Of a DNA stretch of 64,000 nucleotides, positions 1-7,975 are shown in pieces. Positions within the stretch are counted from its first letter, which is position 1. Each line of letters starts with the position of its first letter. Under the pieces are notes generated by a model. It was not told where the DNA came from. It did no database searches and saw nothing but the letters and a program-made list of their open reading frames with translations. The DNA is from Skermanella pratensis (GTDB taxonomy: Bacteria; Pseudomonadota; Alphaproteobacteria; Azospirillales; Azospirillaceae). Both the position numbers and the translations under genes were made by a program. The stretch lies in contig NZ_CP030265.1 in the NCBI RefSeq assembly GCF_008843145.1, positions 5,697,001 through 5,761,000 on the forward strand. Reading direction: 5' to 3'.

Positions 1-1275
1 GCCCGCCAGGTTGCCCTGGGCGTCGACCAGCGGACCGCCGCTGTTGCCGCCCTGGACGCTGGCATCGGCCTGGATCTCCTCCAGCCCGGTCAGGCGGTCG
101 CGCCGCATCGCGCTGACGATGCCGCGGGTGACGGTGCCGCGCATCCGCTCCGCCAGCGGCGCGCCGACGACGTAGACATCCTCGCTGACGGTCAGCGGGC
201 GGGTGCGGACGGGCAGGGCGGGCAGGCCGCGCCCCTCGATCCGGACCAGGGCCACGTCGCGCGGCTTGTGCCGGCGCTCGACCTTGCCCACCACCGCGGT
301 GCCGTCGGCCAGCACGACCCGCACCCGTTCGGCCTCGCCGACCACGTGGTGGTTGGTCAGCAGCAGCCCGTCCCGGCTGACCAGCACGCCGGAACCATGG
401 CCGCTCCCGCCCGAGACCAGCACCGTGGCGCCGGTCACCGCGTCCACATGGTCCTGGATCGGAGTCGTGAAGGGCGGCAGCGCCGCCAGCCTGACCGCCT
501 GGAGGCGTGCCGCACCGTCCGGCACCACCCCGGCGGGACCGGCTCCGCCGATCCCGCCTCCGATCCCGCCGCCGGTCTCCAGGGCCGGCATCGTCGAACC
601 GGCGTCCGGCGCCGCGAAGCCGGCCGCCGCGAAGCGGGGATCGGCCGCCAGGTTGGCGACGGCTCCCGCGAAGGCCTGCTCCATCGCCAGGGCCTTGCCG
701 TCCTCGGTCGCGGCGCCGCCGGCATGATATCCCCAGGTCGAGGTCCGCAGCACCATGCGCCTTTCCAGGCGGGAATAGACGGTCCAGTCCACCTTGATCG
801 AGGCCTCGACCTCCTCCCCGACGATGTCGGACTGGACCAGCCACAATCCCATCTTGCGGCAGACATTCATCTTGACATCGGTGATCTGGGCGGAGACCAC
901 CAGCTCGGCCCGTTCCTCGTCCTCGGCCACCTCGAACAGGCGGTTCGGGTTGCCCGCCACGTCATAGCCGGCGGTGCTCATCTCCTCATGGAACAGGTCG
1001 GCAACCTCCGCCCGGTCCATCATCGCGCGCCCGCTGGTCCAGGTGATCGGGTCGAACGGCCCGATGCATGTGAAGCCAATGACATAGCCGCCTATGACGT
1101 CGCCGCGCCGCAGCTTCGCCTGCAGCTCTCCGAAGCGGACCGGCACGCGGCGGCTCTCCGGCGGCGGGGTCGGTGGCTCCGCGATCTCCGCCCTGCGGAC
1201 ATTGACCCCGCAGCCGGAGAGGCAGGATGCCAACAACCCAATCCCCAGAGTTATCCACAAGCGACTCGACACCAT
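1..1275 (-). CDS. Trypsin-like serine protease lipoprotein, partial (C-terminus beyond window)
   Basis: The frame is open from an ATG at 1275 to the left window edge, so the C-terminus is missing. The N-terminus is a lipoprotein signal: a short hydrophobic run, then a lipobox ending LAS-C, with a second possible one, LSG-C, a few residues on. About 270 residues of uncharacterised region precede a chymotrypsin-fold protease domain. The full catalytic triad is visible: His in LLLTNHHVVG (near 341-370), Asp in DVALVRIEG (near 239-262) and Ser in GNSGGPLVD (22-48). The protein is probably anchored in the cell envelope facing the periplasm. HtrA proteases look similar; whether a PDZ domain follows cannot be seen. 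Substrate unknown. Confidence 0.85.
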   Translation of the reverse strand, partial: MVSSRLWITLGIGLLASCLSGCGVNVRRAEIAEPPTPPPESRRVPVRFGELQAKLRRGDVIGGYVIGFTCIGPFDPITWTSGRAMMDRAEVADLFHEEMSTAGYDVAGNPNRLFEVAEDEERAELVVSAQITDVKMNVCRKMGLWLVQSDIVGEEVEASIKVDWTVYSRLERRMVLRTSTWGYHAGGAATEDGKALAMEQAFAGAVANLAADPRFAAAGFAAPDAGSTMPALETGGGIGGGIGGAGPAGVVPDGAARLQAVRLAALPPFTTPIQDHVDAVTGATVLVSGGSGHGSGVLVSRDGLLLTNHHVVGEAERVRVVLADGTAVVGKVERRHKPRDVALVRIEGRGLPALPVRTRPLTVSEDVYVVGAPLAERMRGTVTRGIVSAMRRDRLTGLEEIQADASVQGGNSGGPLVDAQGNLAG

Positions 1276-1474
1276 GGACTTCTTTCGCCACGACCATGAG
1301 GGGTCCAACCATTAGCCTACACCCGTGTGCCGTGAGAACGGGTCAATCTGCCGCGCCGCGCCGCGAAACCTTCCCGACACCCCCGGACAGGGTTCCGGAA
1401 GGGCGTACGAAGTAGGCGTACCGGGGGTTCATCCCCCGCTGGCATCGCCCATCCATCCCTGCTAAAACCCCGCC

Positions 1475-2098
1475 ATGGACGCACAGCCCGACAGATCAGC
1501 GCGCCAGGCCAGCCTGCGACGCGCCACCAACGAAACCCGGATCGAGGTTTCGCTGAACCTTGACGGGACCGGCCTGTACAAGATTTCCACAGGCGTCGGT
1601 TTCCTCGACCACATGCTCGAACAGCTCTCGCGCCACAGCCTGATCGACCTGACGGTCCAGGCGGAAGGCGACCTCCATATCGACTTCCACCACACGACCG
1701 AGGACAGCGGGATCGCCATCGGCACCGCCTTCGCCCAGGCGCTGGGCGACCGCAAGGGCATCGGCCGCTACGGCGAGGCCACCGTCCCGATGGACGAGAC
1801 GCTGACCCGCGTGGCGCTCGACCTGTCAAACCGGCCCTACCTGATCTGGAAGGTCCATTTCACCCGCGACAAGCTGGGGGACATGGACACCGAGCTGTTC
1901 AAGGAGTGGTTCCAGGCCTTCGCCCAGGCCGCCGGCGTGACGCTCCATGTCGAGAACCTGTATGGCGAGAACAACCACCATATCGTGGAAAGCTGCTTCA
2001 AGGCGCTGGCCCGGGCATTGCGCGCCGCGGTCGAGATCGACCCGCGCAAGGCCGACGCCGTGCCGTCCACCAAGGGAACGCTCGGCGGCACGCTCTGA
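1475..2098 (+). CDS. hisB: Imidazoleglycerol-phosphate dehydratase HisB
   Basis: This 207-residue protein is the monofunctional HisB of histidine biosynthesis, converting imidazole glycerol phosphate to imidazole acetol phosphate in the cytoplasm. The metal-binding repeats are clear: [13 protein letters not shown] (43-55), [12 protein letters not shown] (72-83) and ENNHHIVES (165-173). The length is normal for a dehydratase without the fused N-terminal phosphatase of enterobacteria, so histidinol phosphatase must be encoded elsewhere. It is the first gene of a compact operon that continues with hisH, a GNAT gene, hisA, hisF, hisE and a HIT gene. The 199-bp region upstream, shared with the divergent protease gene, should hold the promoter. 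Confidence 0.97.
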   Translation: MDAQPDRSARQASLRRATNETRIEVSLNLDGTGLYKISTGVGFLDHMLEQLSRHSLIDLTVQAEGDLHIDFHHTTEDSGIAIGTAFAQALGDRKGIGRYGEATVPMDETLTRVALDLSNRPYLIWKVHFTRDKLGDMDTELFKEWFQAFAQAAGVTLHVENLYGENNHHIVESCFKALARALRAAVEIDPRKADAVPSTKGTLGGTL

Positions 2099-2137
2099 CG
2101 GGGCGCCGGGCGCAAGGCTCAGGGAATTTTTGACCAC

Positions 2138-2782
2138 ATGACCGTAGCAATCGTCGATTACGGCTCCGGCAATCTCAGGTCCGCCGCCAAGGCGTTCGAG
2201 CGCGCGGCCCTGGAGGCCGGCGTCGACGCCGCCATTGCCGTCACCGACGATGCCGAGGCGGTGCGGCGGGCCGACCGCATCGTGCTGCCCGGCGTCGGCG
2301 CCTTCGCCGACTGCATGGCCGGCATCCGGTCGGTGCCGGGCCTGGTCGAGGCCATGGAGGAGGCGGTGCTGACCCGCGGCACGCCCTTCCTGGGCATCTG
2401 CGTCGGCATGCAGCTGATGGCGGAGCGCGGGGTCGAGCACGGGGTCTGGGAGGGGCTGGGCTGGATACCGGGCGAGGTCGTTTCCATCGATCCCGCCGAC
2501 CCGTCGCTGAAGATCCCCCACATGGGCTGGAACGATCTGCATATGGAACGGCCGGACCACCCGGTGCTGGCCGGGCTGCATGACGGCGACCACGCCTATT
2601 TCGTCCATTCCTACCGCTTCGCCTGCGCCGACCGCGCGACCGAACTGGCGAGCGTCGACTACGGCGGTCCGGTCGCGGCGGTGATCGGGCGCGACAACCT
2701 GGTCGGGACCCAGTTCCACCCGGAGAAGAGCCAGGCCGCCGGGCTCCGGTTGATCGCCAACTTCCTGCGCTGGCGGCCCTGA
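2138..2782 (+). CDS. hisH: Imidazole glycerol phosphate synthase glutaminase subunit HisH
   Basis: HisH is the class-I glutamine amidotransferase subunit that hydrolyses glutamine and channels ammonia to HisF. The protein is 214 residues, normal length. The nucleophile Cys88 lies in [10 protein letters not shown], and the His194/Glu196 pair of the triad in FHPEKSQ. The oxyanion-region motif PGVGAF is at 51-56. It starts 39 bp after hisB and is followed 3 bp later by a GNAT gene, so the whole run is probably one transcript. A weak GGGAA ribosome-binding element precedes the ATG. Confidence 0.97.
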   Translation: MTVAIVDYGSGNLRSAAKAFERAALEAGVDAAIAVTDDAEAVRRADRIVLPGVGAFADCMAGIRSVPGLVEAMEEAVLTRGTPFLGICVGMQLMAERGVEHGVWEGLGWIPGEVVSIDPADPSLKIPHMGWNDLHMERPDHPVLAGLHDGDHAYFVHSYRFACADRATELASVDYGGPVAAVIGRDNLVGTQFHPEKSQAAGLRLIANFLRWRP

Positions 2783-2785
2783 GCC

Positions 2786-3361
2786 ATGGACGAGATGGCC
2801 ACCGCCGCGACCGTCGAGCGCGTCTCGAAGTTCCGCACCGCGGACCTCCACGACCTGTGCGACGCCGCCGACCTCGCGATCCGCGACGGCGGCGGCTTCG
2901 GCTGGGTCGATCCGCCGCCCCGCGACGTGATGGAGCGGTACTGGAAGGGCGTCCTGATCGTGCCGGAGCGGCACCTGTTCATCGCCCGCCTGGACGGCGT
3001 GGTGGCGGGATCGGCCCAGCTCGTGGCGCCGCCCCGCAACAACGAGGCGCAGGGCCATTCCGCCCAGCTGACCACCTCCTTCGTGGCGCCCTGGGCGCGC
3101 GGCCACGGTCTCGCCCGCATGCTGGTCCGAGCGGTCGAGATGGCGGCGCGCGAGGCCGGTTACCGGGTCCTGAACCTGGACGTGCGGGAGACCCAGCGGG
3201 CGGCGATCGCGCTGTACGAGACGCTGGGCTTCCGGCGCTGGGGCACCCACCCGCTCTATGCCAACGTCCGCGGCCAGAGCCTCGCCGGTCATTTCTTCTA
3301 CAAGGACCTGACCTCCACCGACCTGCCGTCCCCCCAGCCCCTTACCGAAGCGCCGACATGA
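2786..3361 (+). CDS. GNAT family N-acetyltransferase inside the histidine operon
   Basis: A 191-residue GNAT-fold protein. The acetyl-CoA pyrophosphate-binding motif is visible as [10 protein letters not shown] (about 111-120). It is followed by the usual C-terminal elements, [20 protein letters not shown], in which the Tyr of ALYE is the common general acid. The gene starts 3 bp after the hisH stop, and its TGA overlaps the hisA start (ATGA), so it should be translated together with the his genes. The substrate is unknown. An ORF at this place between hisH and hisA is, to my knowledge, also found in Azospirillum-type his operons, which suggests a conserved but undefined link to the pathway. 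Confidence 0.88.
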   Translation: MDEMATAATVERVSKFRTADLHDLCDAADLAIRDGGGFGWVDPPPRDVMERYWKGVLIVPERHLFIARLDGVVAGSAQLVAPPRNNEAQGHSAQLTTSFVAPWARGHGLARMLVRAVEMAAREAGYRVLNLDVRETQRAAIALYETLGFRRWGTHPLYANVRGQSLAGHFFYKDLTSTDLPSPQPLTEAPT

Positions 3362-4122
3362 TTCTGTATCCAGCGATCGACCTCAAGGATGGTGCCTGCG
3401 TCCGCCTCGTCAGGGGCGAAATGGATCAGGCGACCGTCTTCAACACCGACCCCGGAGCCCAGGCGAAGTCCTTCGCCGACCAGGGGTTCGAGTGGCTCCA
3501 CCTGGTCGATCTCAACGGCGCCTTCGAGGGCCGTCCGGTCAACGCGGCTGCGGTCGAGGGCGTGCTGTCCTCGGTCTCCATGCCGGTCCAGCTCGGCGGC
3601 GGCATCCGCGACCTGAAGACGATCGAGGACTGGCTGGGCCGCGGCATAAGCCGGGTGATCCTTGGCACCGTTGCCGTCCGCGACCCCGAACTGGTGCGCG
3701 AGGCCTGCCGGCGCTTCCCGTCCCGCGTCGCGGTCGGCATCGACGCGCGCGACGGCTTCGTCGCGGTCGAAGGCTGGGCCAAGACCTCCACCGTCAAGGC
3801 GCTCGACCTGGCGCTCCGCTTCGAGGACGCCGGCGTCGCCGCGATCATCTACACCGACATCAACCGCGACGGCGCCATGGGCGGCGTCAATGTCGAGGCG
3901 ACCGCCGATCTGGCCTTCGCGCTGACCACGCCGGTGATCGCCTCGGGCGGCGTCTCCAGCATGGCCGACCTGGAAGCGCTCAAGAAGGTCGAGCATACCG
4001 GCATCGAGGGCGTGATCTGCGGCCGGGCGCTCTATGACGGCCGGATCGATCCGGCCGAGGCGCTGGCCCTGCTGTCGTCCCCCGTGGAGCCCGGCCCCGA
4101 CTATGCCGGGGAAGAGGCCTGA
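3358..4122 (+). CDS. hisA: Phosphoribosylformimino-AICAR phosphate isomerase HisA
   Basis: A 254-residue (beta/alpha)8-barrel isomerase of histidine biosynthesis that opens the ribose of ProFAR to PRFAR by an Amadori rearrangement. The catalytic aspartates are Asp8 (AIDLKDG) and Asp129 (GIDARDG), and the phosphate-binding GGG of QLGGGIRD is at 80-82. The ATG at 3358 overlaps the GNAT stop and gives the canonical N-terminus [10 protein letters not shown]; a longer in-frame reading upstream is only the open frame over the GNAT gene. The TGA abuts the hisF ATG with no spacer, which fits tight translational coupling. Confidence 0.97.
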   Translation: MILYPAIDLKDGACVRLVRGEMDQATVFNTDPGAQAKSFADQGFEWLHLVDLNGAFEGRPVNAAAVEGVLSSVSMPVQLGGGIRDLKTIEDWLGRGISRVILGTVAVRDPELVREACRRFPSRVAVGIDARDGFVAVEGWAKTSTVKALDLALRFEDAGVAAIIYTDINRDGAMGGVNVEATADLAFALTTPVIASGGVSSMADLEALKKVEHTGIEGVICGRALYDGRIDPAEALALLSSPVEPGPDYAGEEA

Positions 4123-4908
4123 ATGCTCAAGATGCGCCTGATCCCCTGCCTGGACGTCAAGGACGGCCGGGTGGTCAAGGGGGTGAACTTCGTGGACCTG
4201 ATCGACGCCGGCGACCCGGTCGAGCAGGCCCGGCTATACGACCGGGAGGGGGCGGACGAGCTGACCTTCCTCGACATCACCGCCAGCGTCGAAGCCCGCG
4301 ACACCCTGTACGACGTGGTCAGCCGCACGGCGGAGCAGGTCTTCATGCCGCTGACCGTCGGCGGCGGGGTGCGCGTGGTGGAGGACATCCGGAAGCTGCT
4401 GCTGGCCGGGGCCGACAAGGTCTCGATCAACACGGCCGCCGTCTCCCGGCCCGATTTCGTCCGCGAGGCGGCGGAGAAGTTCGGCTCCCAGTGCGTGGTG
4501 GTGGCGGTGGACGCCAAGTCGGTCGGCCCCGGCAAGTGGGAGGTCTTCACCCATGGCGGGCGGAACCGCACCGGCCTCGACGTGGTCGACTGGGCGCGCC
4601 GCATGGCGGAGTACGGGGCGGGCGAGATCCTGCTGACCTCCATGGACCGCGACGGCACCAAGTCCGGCTTCGACATCGAGCTGACCCGTGCGGTCGCCGA
4701 CGCCGTACGCGTGCCCGTGATCGCCTCGGGCGGCGTCGGTACGCTCGACCACCTGGTGGCGGGCATCCGGGACGGCCACGCGACGGCGGTGCTGGCGGCC
4801 TCGATCTTCCATTTCGGCATCTTCTCCATCGGGGAGGCCAAGGCGCACATGGCGAAGGCCGGCATCGACATCCGCGACACCTCGAAGCCCGGGCAGGCCG
4901 CGGCATGA
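4123..4908 (+). CDS. hisF: Imidazole glycerol phosphate synthase cyclase subunit HisF
   Basis: HisF (261 residues) is the barrel partner of HisH and converts PRFAR plus ammonia to IGP and AICAR. The catalytic aspartates Asp11 (PCLDVKDG) and Asp130 (VVAVDAKS) are present, as are the phosphate-binding VGGGVR (79-84) and IASGGVGT elements. Its start directly follows the hisA stop, and its own stop overlaps the hisE ATG (ATGA at 4905-4908). Length and all core motifs are normal. Confidence 0.97.
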   Translation: MLKMRLIPCLDVKDGRVVKGVNFVDLIDAGDPVEQARLYDREGADELTFLDITASVEARDTLYDVVSRTAEQVFMPLTVGGGVRVVEDIRKLLLAGADKVSINTAAVSRPDFVREAAEKFGSQCVVVAVDAKSVGPGKWEVFTHGGRNRTGLDVVDWARRMAEYGAGEILLTSMDRDGTKSGFDIELTRAVADAVRVPVIASGGVGTLDHLVAGIRDGHATAVLAASIFHFGIFSIGEAKAHMAKAGIDIRDTSKPGQAAA

Positions 4909-5255
4909 GCGGGCAGGGCGTCAGCGCCGCCGTGCTGGACCGGCTGTTCGAGACGGTGCTGTCCCGCCGGGGCCAGGACCCGGCGACCTCCTACACCGCC
5001 AAGCTCTATTCCCGCGGCACGCCCAAGATCGCCCAGAAGCTGGGCGAGGAGGCGGTCGAGGCGGTGATCGAGGCGATCCGCGGCGACAAGCAGAAGCTGG
5101 CCGAGGAATCCGCCGACCTGCTCTACCACCTGATGGTGCTCTGGGCCGACGCCGGTGTGAAGCCGGAGACCGTCTACGGAATCCTGGCGGACCGCGAAGG
5201 CATCAGCGGCATCGCCGAAAAGAAATCACGCAAGCAAGGCAGCGGGGGCAAATGA
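4905..5255 (+). CDS. hisE: Phosphoribosyl-ATP pyrophosphatase HisE
   Basis: A 116-residue all-alpha NTP pyrophosphohydrolase (MazG-like fold) that removes pyrophosphate from PR-ATP, the second step of histidine synthesis. Recognisable segments are the N-terminal [13 protein letters not shown] and the metal-binding core [13 protein letters not shown] followed by [14 protein letters not shown]. HisI (cyclohydrolase) is not fused and is not in this window. The start overlaps the hisF stop as ATGA, and the stop overlaps the start of the HIT gene. The lysine-rich tail beyond about residue 105 is probably disordered. Confidence 0.95.
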   Translation: MSGQGVSAAVLDRLFETVLSRRGQDPATSYTAKLYSRGTPKIAQKLGEEAVEAVIEAIRGDKQKLAEESADLLYHLMVLWADAGVKPETVYGILADREGISGIAEKKSRKQGSGGK

Positions 5256-5611
5256 TGGCCTACGATCCCAACAACGTGTTCGCCAGGATCCTGCGCGGCG
5301 AGATCCCGTCCAAGAAGGTCCACGAGGACGAGCACACCCTGGCCTTCCACGACATCAATCCCTTGACCCCGGCCCATATCCTGGTGATCCCCAAGGGGCC
5401 GTACGTCTCGTTCGACGACTTCTCCGAGAAGGCTTCGGACGCCGAGATCTCCGCCTTCGTCCGGGCGGTCGGCAAGGTGGCGCGCGACCACGGGCTCGCC
5501 GGCGACGGCTACCGCATCCTCGCCAACATCGGCGAGAACGCCAACCAGGAAGTGCCGCACCTGCACGTCCACATCTTCGGCGGCAAGCGGCTCGGCCGCA
5601 TGCTGTCGTAG
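5252..5611 (+). CDS. HIT family nucleotide-binding protein
   Basis: A 119-residue histidine-triad protein of the Hint branch. The C-terminal signature HLHVHIFGGKRLGRML holds the triad, and the N-terminal NVFARILRGEIPSKKV is typical of bacterial Hint proteins. The family hydrolyses adenosine phosphoramidates or acyl-AMPs. The ATG at 5252 overlaps the hisE stop; an ATG one codon on is an alternative. The placement suggests co-expression with the his operon. The TAG stop lies in the first bases of an intergenic hairpin repeat (5608-5700), so the repeat appears to supply the stop codon. Confidence 0.95.
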   Translation: MMAYDPNNVFARILRGEIPSKKVHEDEHTLAFHDINPLTPAHILVIPKGPYVSFDDFSEKASDAEISAFVRAVGKVARDHGLAGDGYRILANIGENANQEVPHLHVHIFGGKRLGRMLS

Positions 5612-5700
5612 GTCGGCCTTCGCGAAGCGAACGCCGACGGCACACGCCGACGTTCCTGTATGTCGTCGGCGTTCGCCCTGCCGGGCGAAGGCCAACCTAC
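5608..5700. repeat. Dispersed hairpin repeat, copy A (two right-type modules head to head)
   Basis: The segment opens with GTAGGTCGGCC and closes with GGCCAACCTAC, an inverted pair. Its inner parts are also arms: GCGAACGCCGAC on the left against GTCGGCGTTCGC on the right. Unlike copies C, D and F, both halves are of the right-hand module type. It begins inside the stop region of the HIT gene and lies between convergent genes, so it could act as a bidirectional terminator or mRNA end stabiliser. Confidence 0.85.
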
Positions 5701-5711
5701 GATGGACGGCG

Positions 5712-6500
5712 TCAGAAGACCGCGCGGATGGCGTCCAGGGCTTCCCGTGAAGCCGCCGCCAGCACGCGGCCGTCGAGACGCATCACGTCGTAGTCGGCGC
5801 CGTCCAGGAACGACGCGCCACCGCCGATCTCGCGGGCGACCAGCACGCCCGCGGCGTGGTCCCACGGCTTCGATCCCTGGGACAGCACGAAGTGCCGGCG
5901 GCCCAGCGCAAGGTCGATATAGTCCAGCGCCGAACAGCGGTGGTTGCGGATCTCCCCGACGATACCGGACGCGGCCAGGACCGGGTCCGGCTCCAGCCAG
6001 TCCCTGGCGTTCCAGTAGGCGGAGCCGACCGCCCGGGAGAGCGGCGTCGTCCGGTCGGCCTCAAGGCGCCGGCCATCCGACCAGGCACCGCCGCCCAGCG
6101 TGGCCGCGACCGTGACGTCGTTGATCGGGTCGTGCAGCCAGCCGCCCCGGATCTCGCCCCCGACGACATAGGCCAGGATCGTCCCGAACACCGGGACCCC
6201 TTCGGAGAAATTCAACGTCCCGTCGACCGGGTCGATCACCCAGACCGGCTTGTCCCCGAGCAGCGCGTCCAGGGCGGACGGGTCCCGGGAGACCAGCTCC
6301 TCGCCGATCACCAGGGTGTCGGGATAGGCGGCGCCGAGCAGGCCGGCCAGCATCTCCTCGGCTTCCGTGTCGGCGATCGTGACCGGATCGCCCGGCCCCT
6401 TCTCGACGACGTCGCCGGCGCCCAGGTTGCGGAACCGGGGCAGGATCTTCTCTTCCGCCGTCCGGCGGATCAGGCCGCTGACGCGGTCCAGGTCGATCAT
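5712..6500 (-). CDS. Inositol monophosphatase family protein (candidate histidinol-phosphatase)
   Basis: A 262-residue lithium-sensitive-type phosphatase. The metal ligands are in GEE (66-68) and WVIDPVDGTLNF (Asp90, Asp93), with the C-terminal PWDHAAG motif near residue 212. Family members include inositol-1-phosphatase, CysQ (PAP phosphatase) and the HisN-type histidinol-phosphatase. HisB here lacks a phosphatase domain and this gene lies next to the his operon, so a histidinol-phosphatase role is a reasonable inference but not proven. It is transcribed toward the his operon and sits 40 bp downstream of a small secreted-protein gene on the same strand. Confidence 0.88.
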   Translation of the reverse strand: MIDLDRVSGLIRRTAEEKILPRFRNLGAGDVVEKGPGDPVTIADTEAEEMLAGLLGAAYPDTLVIGEELVSRDPSALDALLGDKPVWVIDPVDGTLNFSEGVPVFGTILAYVVGGEIRGGWLHDPINDVTVAATLGGGAWSDGRRLEADRTTPLSRAVGSAYWNARDWLEPDPVLAASGIVGEIRNHRCSALDYIDLALGRRHFVLSQGSKPWDHAAGVLVAREIGGGASFLDGADYDVMRLDGRVLAAASREALDAIRAVF

Positions 6501-6540
6501 GATGGGAGCTTTCGGCTGGAAACGGGATCGGGCTTGGGGA

Positions 6541-6879
6541 TCAGGGCTGCTCGACGATCACGGTGAACGGCTCCGGGCAGCGGGCGGCCGGCCGCATCGC
6601 CGCCGACGGCGCCAGGGCGGCGGCCTCGCCGGCGGAGCAGGCCAGCGTGAAGACCGTATCGCCGATCCCGGCCGGAATATTCCAGGCTCCGGGCGGCGGA
6701 AGCAACCGCTGTTCGACGCCGACCAGGGGCGCGCGGTCCGGGCGCGGGCGGTCGTCGTCGCGGGCCGCGGGCGCCGTGAAGCTTCGCAGCTCCGGCTTGG
6801 GTGCCGCATGGCCGCCGCCGGGGAGAGACGCGAGGACCAGGGCCGCCAAGGCGGCTGCGATGCGGACTGCGAGGATCAT
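6541..6879 (-). CDS. Small secreted hypothetical protein
   Basis: A 112-residue protein beginning MILAVRIAAALAALVLAS, a clear export signal with likely cleavage near GHAA. The mature part is proline- and arginine-rich and holds two cysteines (TLACSAG, ARCPEP), which might form a disulfide in the periplasm. No family was recognised. A GTG at 6888 overlaps the MarR stop (GTGA) and would add three residues; either start fits translational coupling to the MarR gene. The neighbouring IMPase gene follows after 40 bp. Confidence 0.6.
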   Translation of the reverse strand: MILAVRIAAALAALVLASLPGGGHAAPKPELRSFTAPAARDDDRPRPDRAPLVGVEQRLLPPPGAWNIPAGIGDTVFTLACSAGEAAALAPSAAMRPAARCPEPFTVIVEQP

Positions 6880-6884
6880 CACCG

Positions 6885-7253
6885 TCACGCGGACTTCGCG
6901 CGCCGCGTCTCGCGGTTCATCAGGTCGCGGAGCGTGGCGATCAGCGCGTGGCCCTTGGGCGTCAGCGAGATGATCTTGCGCCGACGCTCGCGCGGGTCCT
7001 CCTCCGCCTGGACGAGGTCGAGCCCCGGCTTGCCGAAGCTGTGCCATTTGCTGAGCGCCGCGACGTTGCGCGACGCCGAGGATTGGGCGATGCCGAGGCG
7101 TTCCGCCAGCTCCCGCATCGAGATGCCCTCGTTCTCCGCCAGGGTCAGGAACGACAGGGCATACTGGATCGGCAGGTCGGGATCGAGCTTGCGGAACTCC
7201 TCCAGCACCCGCATCAGCGAGGCGATCTCGTCATGTCGGACGGCTCCCGCCAT
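6885..7253 (-). CDS. MarR family winged-helix transcriptional regulator
   Basis: A 122-residue MarR-type repressor. The DNA-binding core is visible: ISMRELAERLGIAQSSASRN forms the helix-turn-helix (about 44-63), followed by a wing with LVQAEEDPRERRRKIISLTP (about 78-97). This is the typical D-x-R-x-R wing. The N-terminal helix for dimerisation is shorter than in many MarR proteins. The gene overlaps the ORF upstream by 23 bp and runs directly into a secreted-protein gene, so the group is probably one operon. Its operator may be the palindrome at 7862-7883 at the head of that operon (inference). Confidence 0.88.
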   Translation of the reverse strand: MAGAVRHDEIASLMRVLEEFRKLDPDLPIQYALSFLTLAENEGISMRELAERLGIAQSSASRNVAALSKWHSFGKPGLDLVQAEEDPRERRRKIISLTPKGHALIATLRDLMNRETRRAKSA

Positions 7254-7464
7254 TCAGGACTCCCCGCGATGTTCCGGCCGTTCCGGGCGACCACCGCGCC
7301 GGTGTGTAGATCGCGTGCCATCGGCCGAGCCAGAGCAGAAGCTCGCCGCGCTCGCGCCGGACCTCGATCCAGGCACCGGGCCAGGCACCGGGCCGCGTCC
7401 AGCGGGCATATTCCACATAGAGCTTAGGTCCGCGCTTCAACGTCAGGTAGATCGGCATCACCAC
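7231..7464 (-). CDS. Small hypothetical protein, aromatic-rich
   Basis: A 77-residue ORF that begins MVMPIYLTLKRGPKLYVEYA, with several tryptophans in the middle. It holds a perfect 12-bp tandem duplication (7369-7392) that encodes a repeated Pro-Gly-Ala-Trp. No family was recognised. It overlaps MarR by 23 bp and the ORF upstream by 41 bp, as in tightly packed operons. Coding status rests on the sensible N-terminus and position only; the C-terminal third is low complexity. Confidence 0.45.
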   Translation of the reverse strand: MVMPIYLTLKRGPKLYVEYARWTRPGAWPGAWIEVRRERGELLLWLGRWHAIYTPARWSPGTAGTSRGVLNGGSRPT

Positions 7465-7594
7465 ACCCAGGAAATCTCATGGATCCTATGAGGTCTGCGT
7501 CGGTCGCGACGAACATGCCGGCCGGCTTGTTCATCGAGGCGGTAACCTGGCGGTAGAAGCCGCTTTGGCGGGTGCTTCGGTGAATGGCGAGCAT
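7424..7594 (-). CDS. Small hypothetical protein with strong ribosome-binding site
   Basis: A 56-residue ORF starting MLAIHRSTRQSGFYRQV. A GAGGAGA Shine-Dalgarno element stands at good distance before the ATG, which is the main reason to accept this start and the gene. Two further Met-rich segments follow; no family or membrane segment was recognised. It lies between a DUF1127-type gene upstream and an overlapping small ORF downstream on the same strand, under the probable shared promoter near 7860-7891. Confidence 0.5.
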   Translation of the reverse strand: MLAIHRSTRQSGFYRQVTASMNKPAGMFVATDADLIGSMRFPGCGDADLPDVEART

Positions 7595-7670
7595 GGATCG
7601 TCTCCTCGGGTATCGATGCGTCGGATGGACGCCGGCATCTATCGCCGAAGTCCGGGATAGATGCAAGCGC

Positions 7671-7826
7671 TTAAATCTTCCGATCTCGGATGCGTTCGAG
7701 CGTCAGAACGGGATCGTCGGCCAGCAAGCCGATGTCCTTCTTCACATGTTCGGGCAGGTGATGAAGCGTCGCCGCCGTCCCCGCCTCGCGCCACAAGCGC
7801 AGCAGCGCGCGCAGAATGCCAAGCAT
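7671..7826 (-). CDS. DUF1127-like small basic protein
   Basis: A 51-residue protein that begins MLGILRALLRLWREAG and carries LPEHVKKDIGLLADD. This matches the DUF1127 pattern: an amphipathic basic N-terminal helix, then a D-I-G-L element. A strong GGAGG Shine-Dalgarno sequence precedes the ATG at 7826, and a longer upstream frame is not needed. DUF1127 proteins are common in alphaproteobacteria; some are linked to phosphate or stress regulation, but a specific role here is not known. It is the first gene after the palindrome at 7862-7883. Confidence 0.7.
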   Translation of the reverse strand: MLGILRALLRLWREAGTAATLHHLPEHVKKDIGLLADDPVLTLERIRDRKI

Positions 7827-7861
7827 GGCCGTATCCTCCGGTAAATCAGTGCAGAGGCGTA

Positions 7862-7891
7862 ATACATCCGTTATCGGATGTATCTTGTCAA
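7862..7891 (-). promoter_or_regulatory. Palindromic operator and -35-like element at head of MarR gene cluster
   Basis: A perfect inverted repeat, ATACATCCG-TTAT-CGGATGTAT, spans 7862-7883. On the minus strand a consensus TTGACA (7886-7891) lies immediately upstream of it. The arms occupy the space where the spacer and -10 should be, so a bound dimer would block polymerase. The leader then holds a good ribosome-binding site and the DUF1127-like start at 7826. MarR proteins bind such palindromes and often their own promoter, so MarR at 6885-7253 is the obvious candidate ligand (inference). Confidence 0.6.
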
Positions 7892-7975
7892 CGGTCATGA
7901 CGCTTTGGCACCGCGGGGCCACCGGCGGGAAGCGGCTTCCCGCCGGCACGGCCGATCAGGCCTGCCCGGCCAATG

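Noticed and set aside
1423-1437. GGGGG-TTCAT-CCCCC hairpin upstream of hisB as a histidine attenuator
   Set aside because: No leader peptide rich in His codons and no T-run were found; the stem is only 5 bp.
3358-3361. A longer HisA with an N-terminal extension of about 167 residues
   Set aside because: The extension is the shadow frame over the GNAT gene; the ATG at 3358 gives the canonical HisA start.
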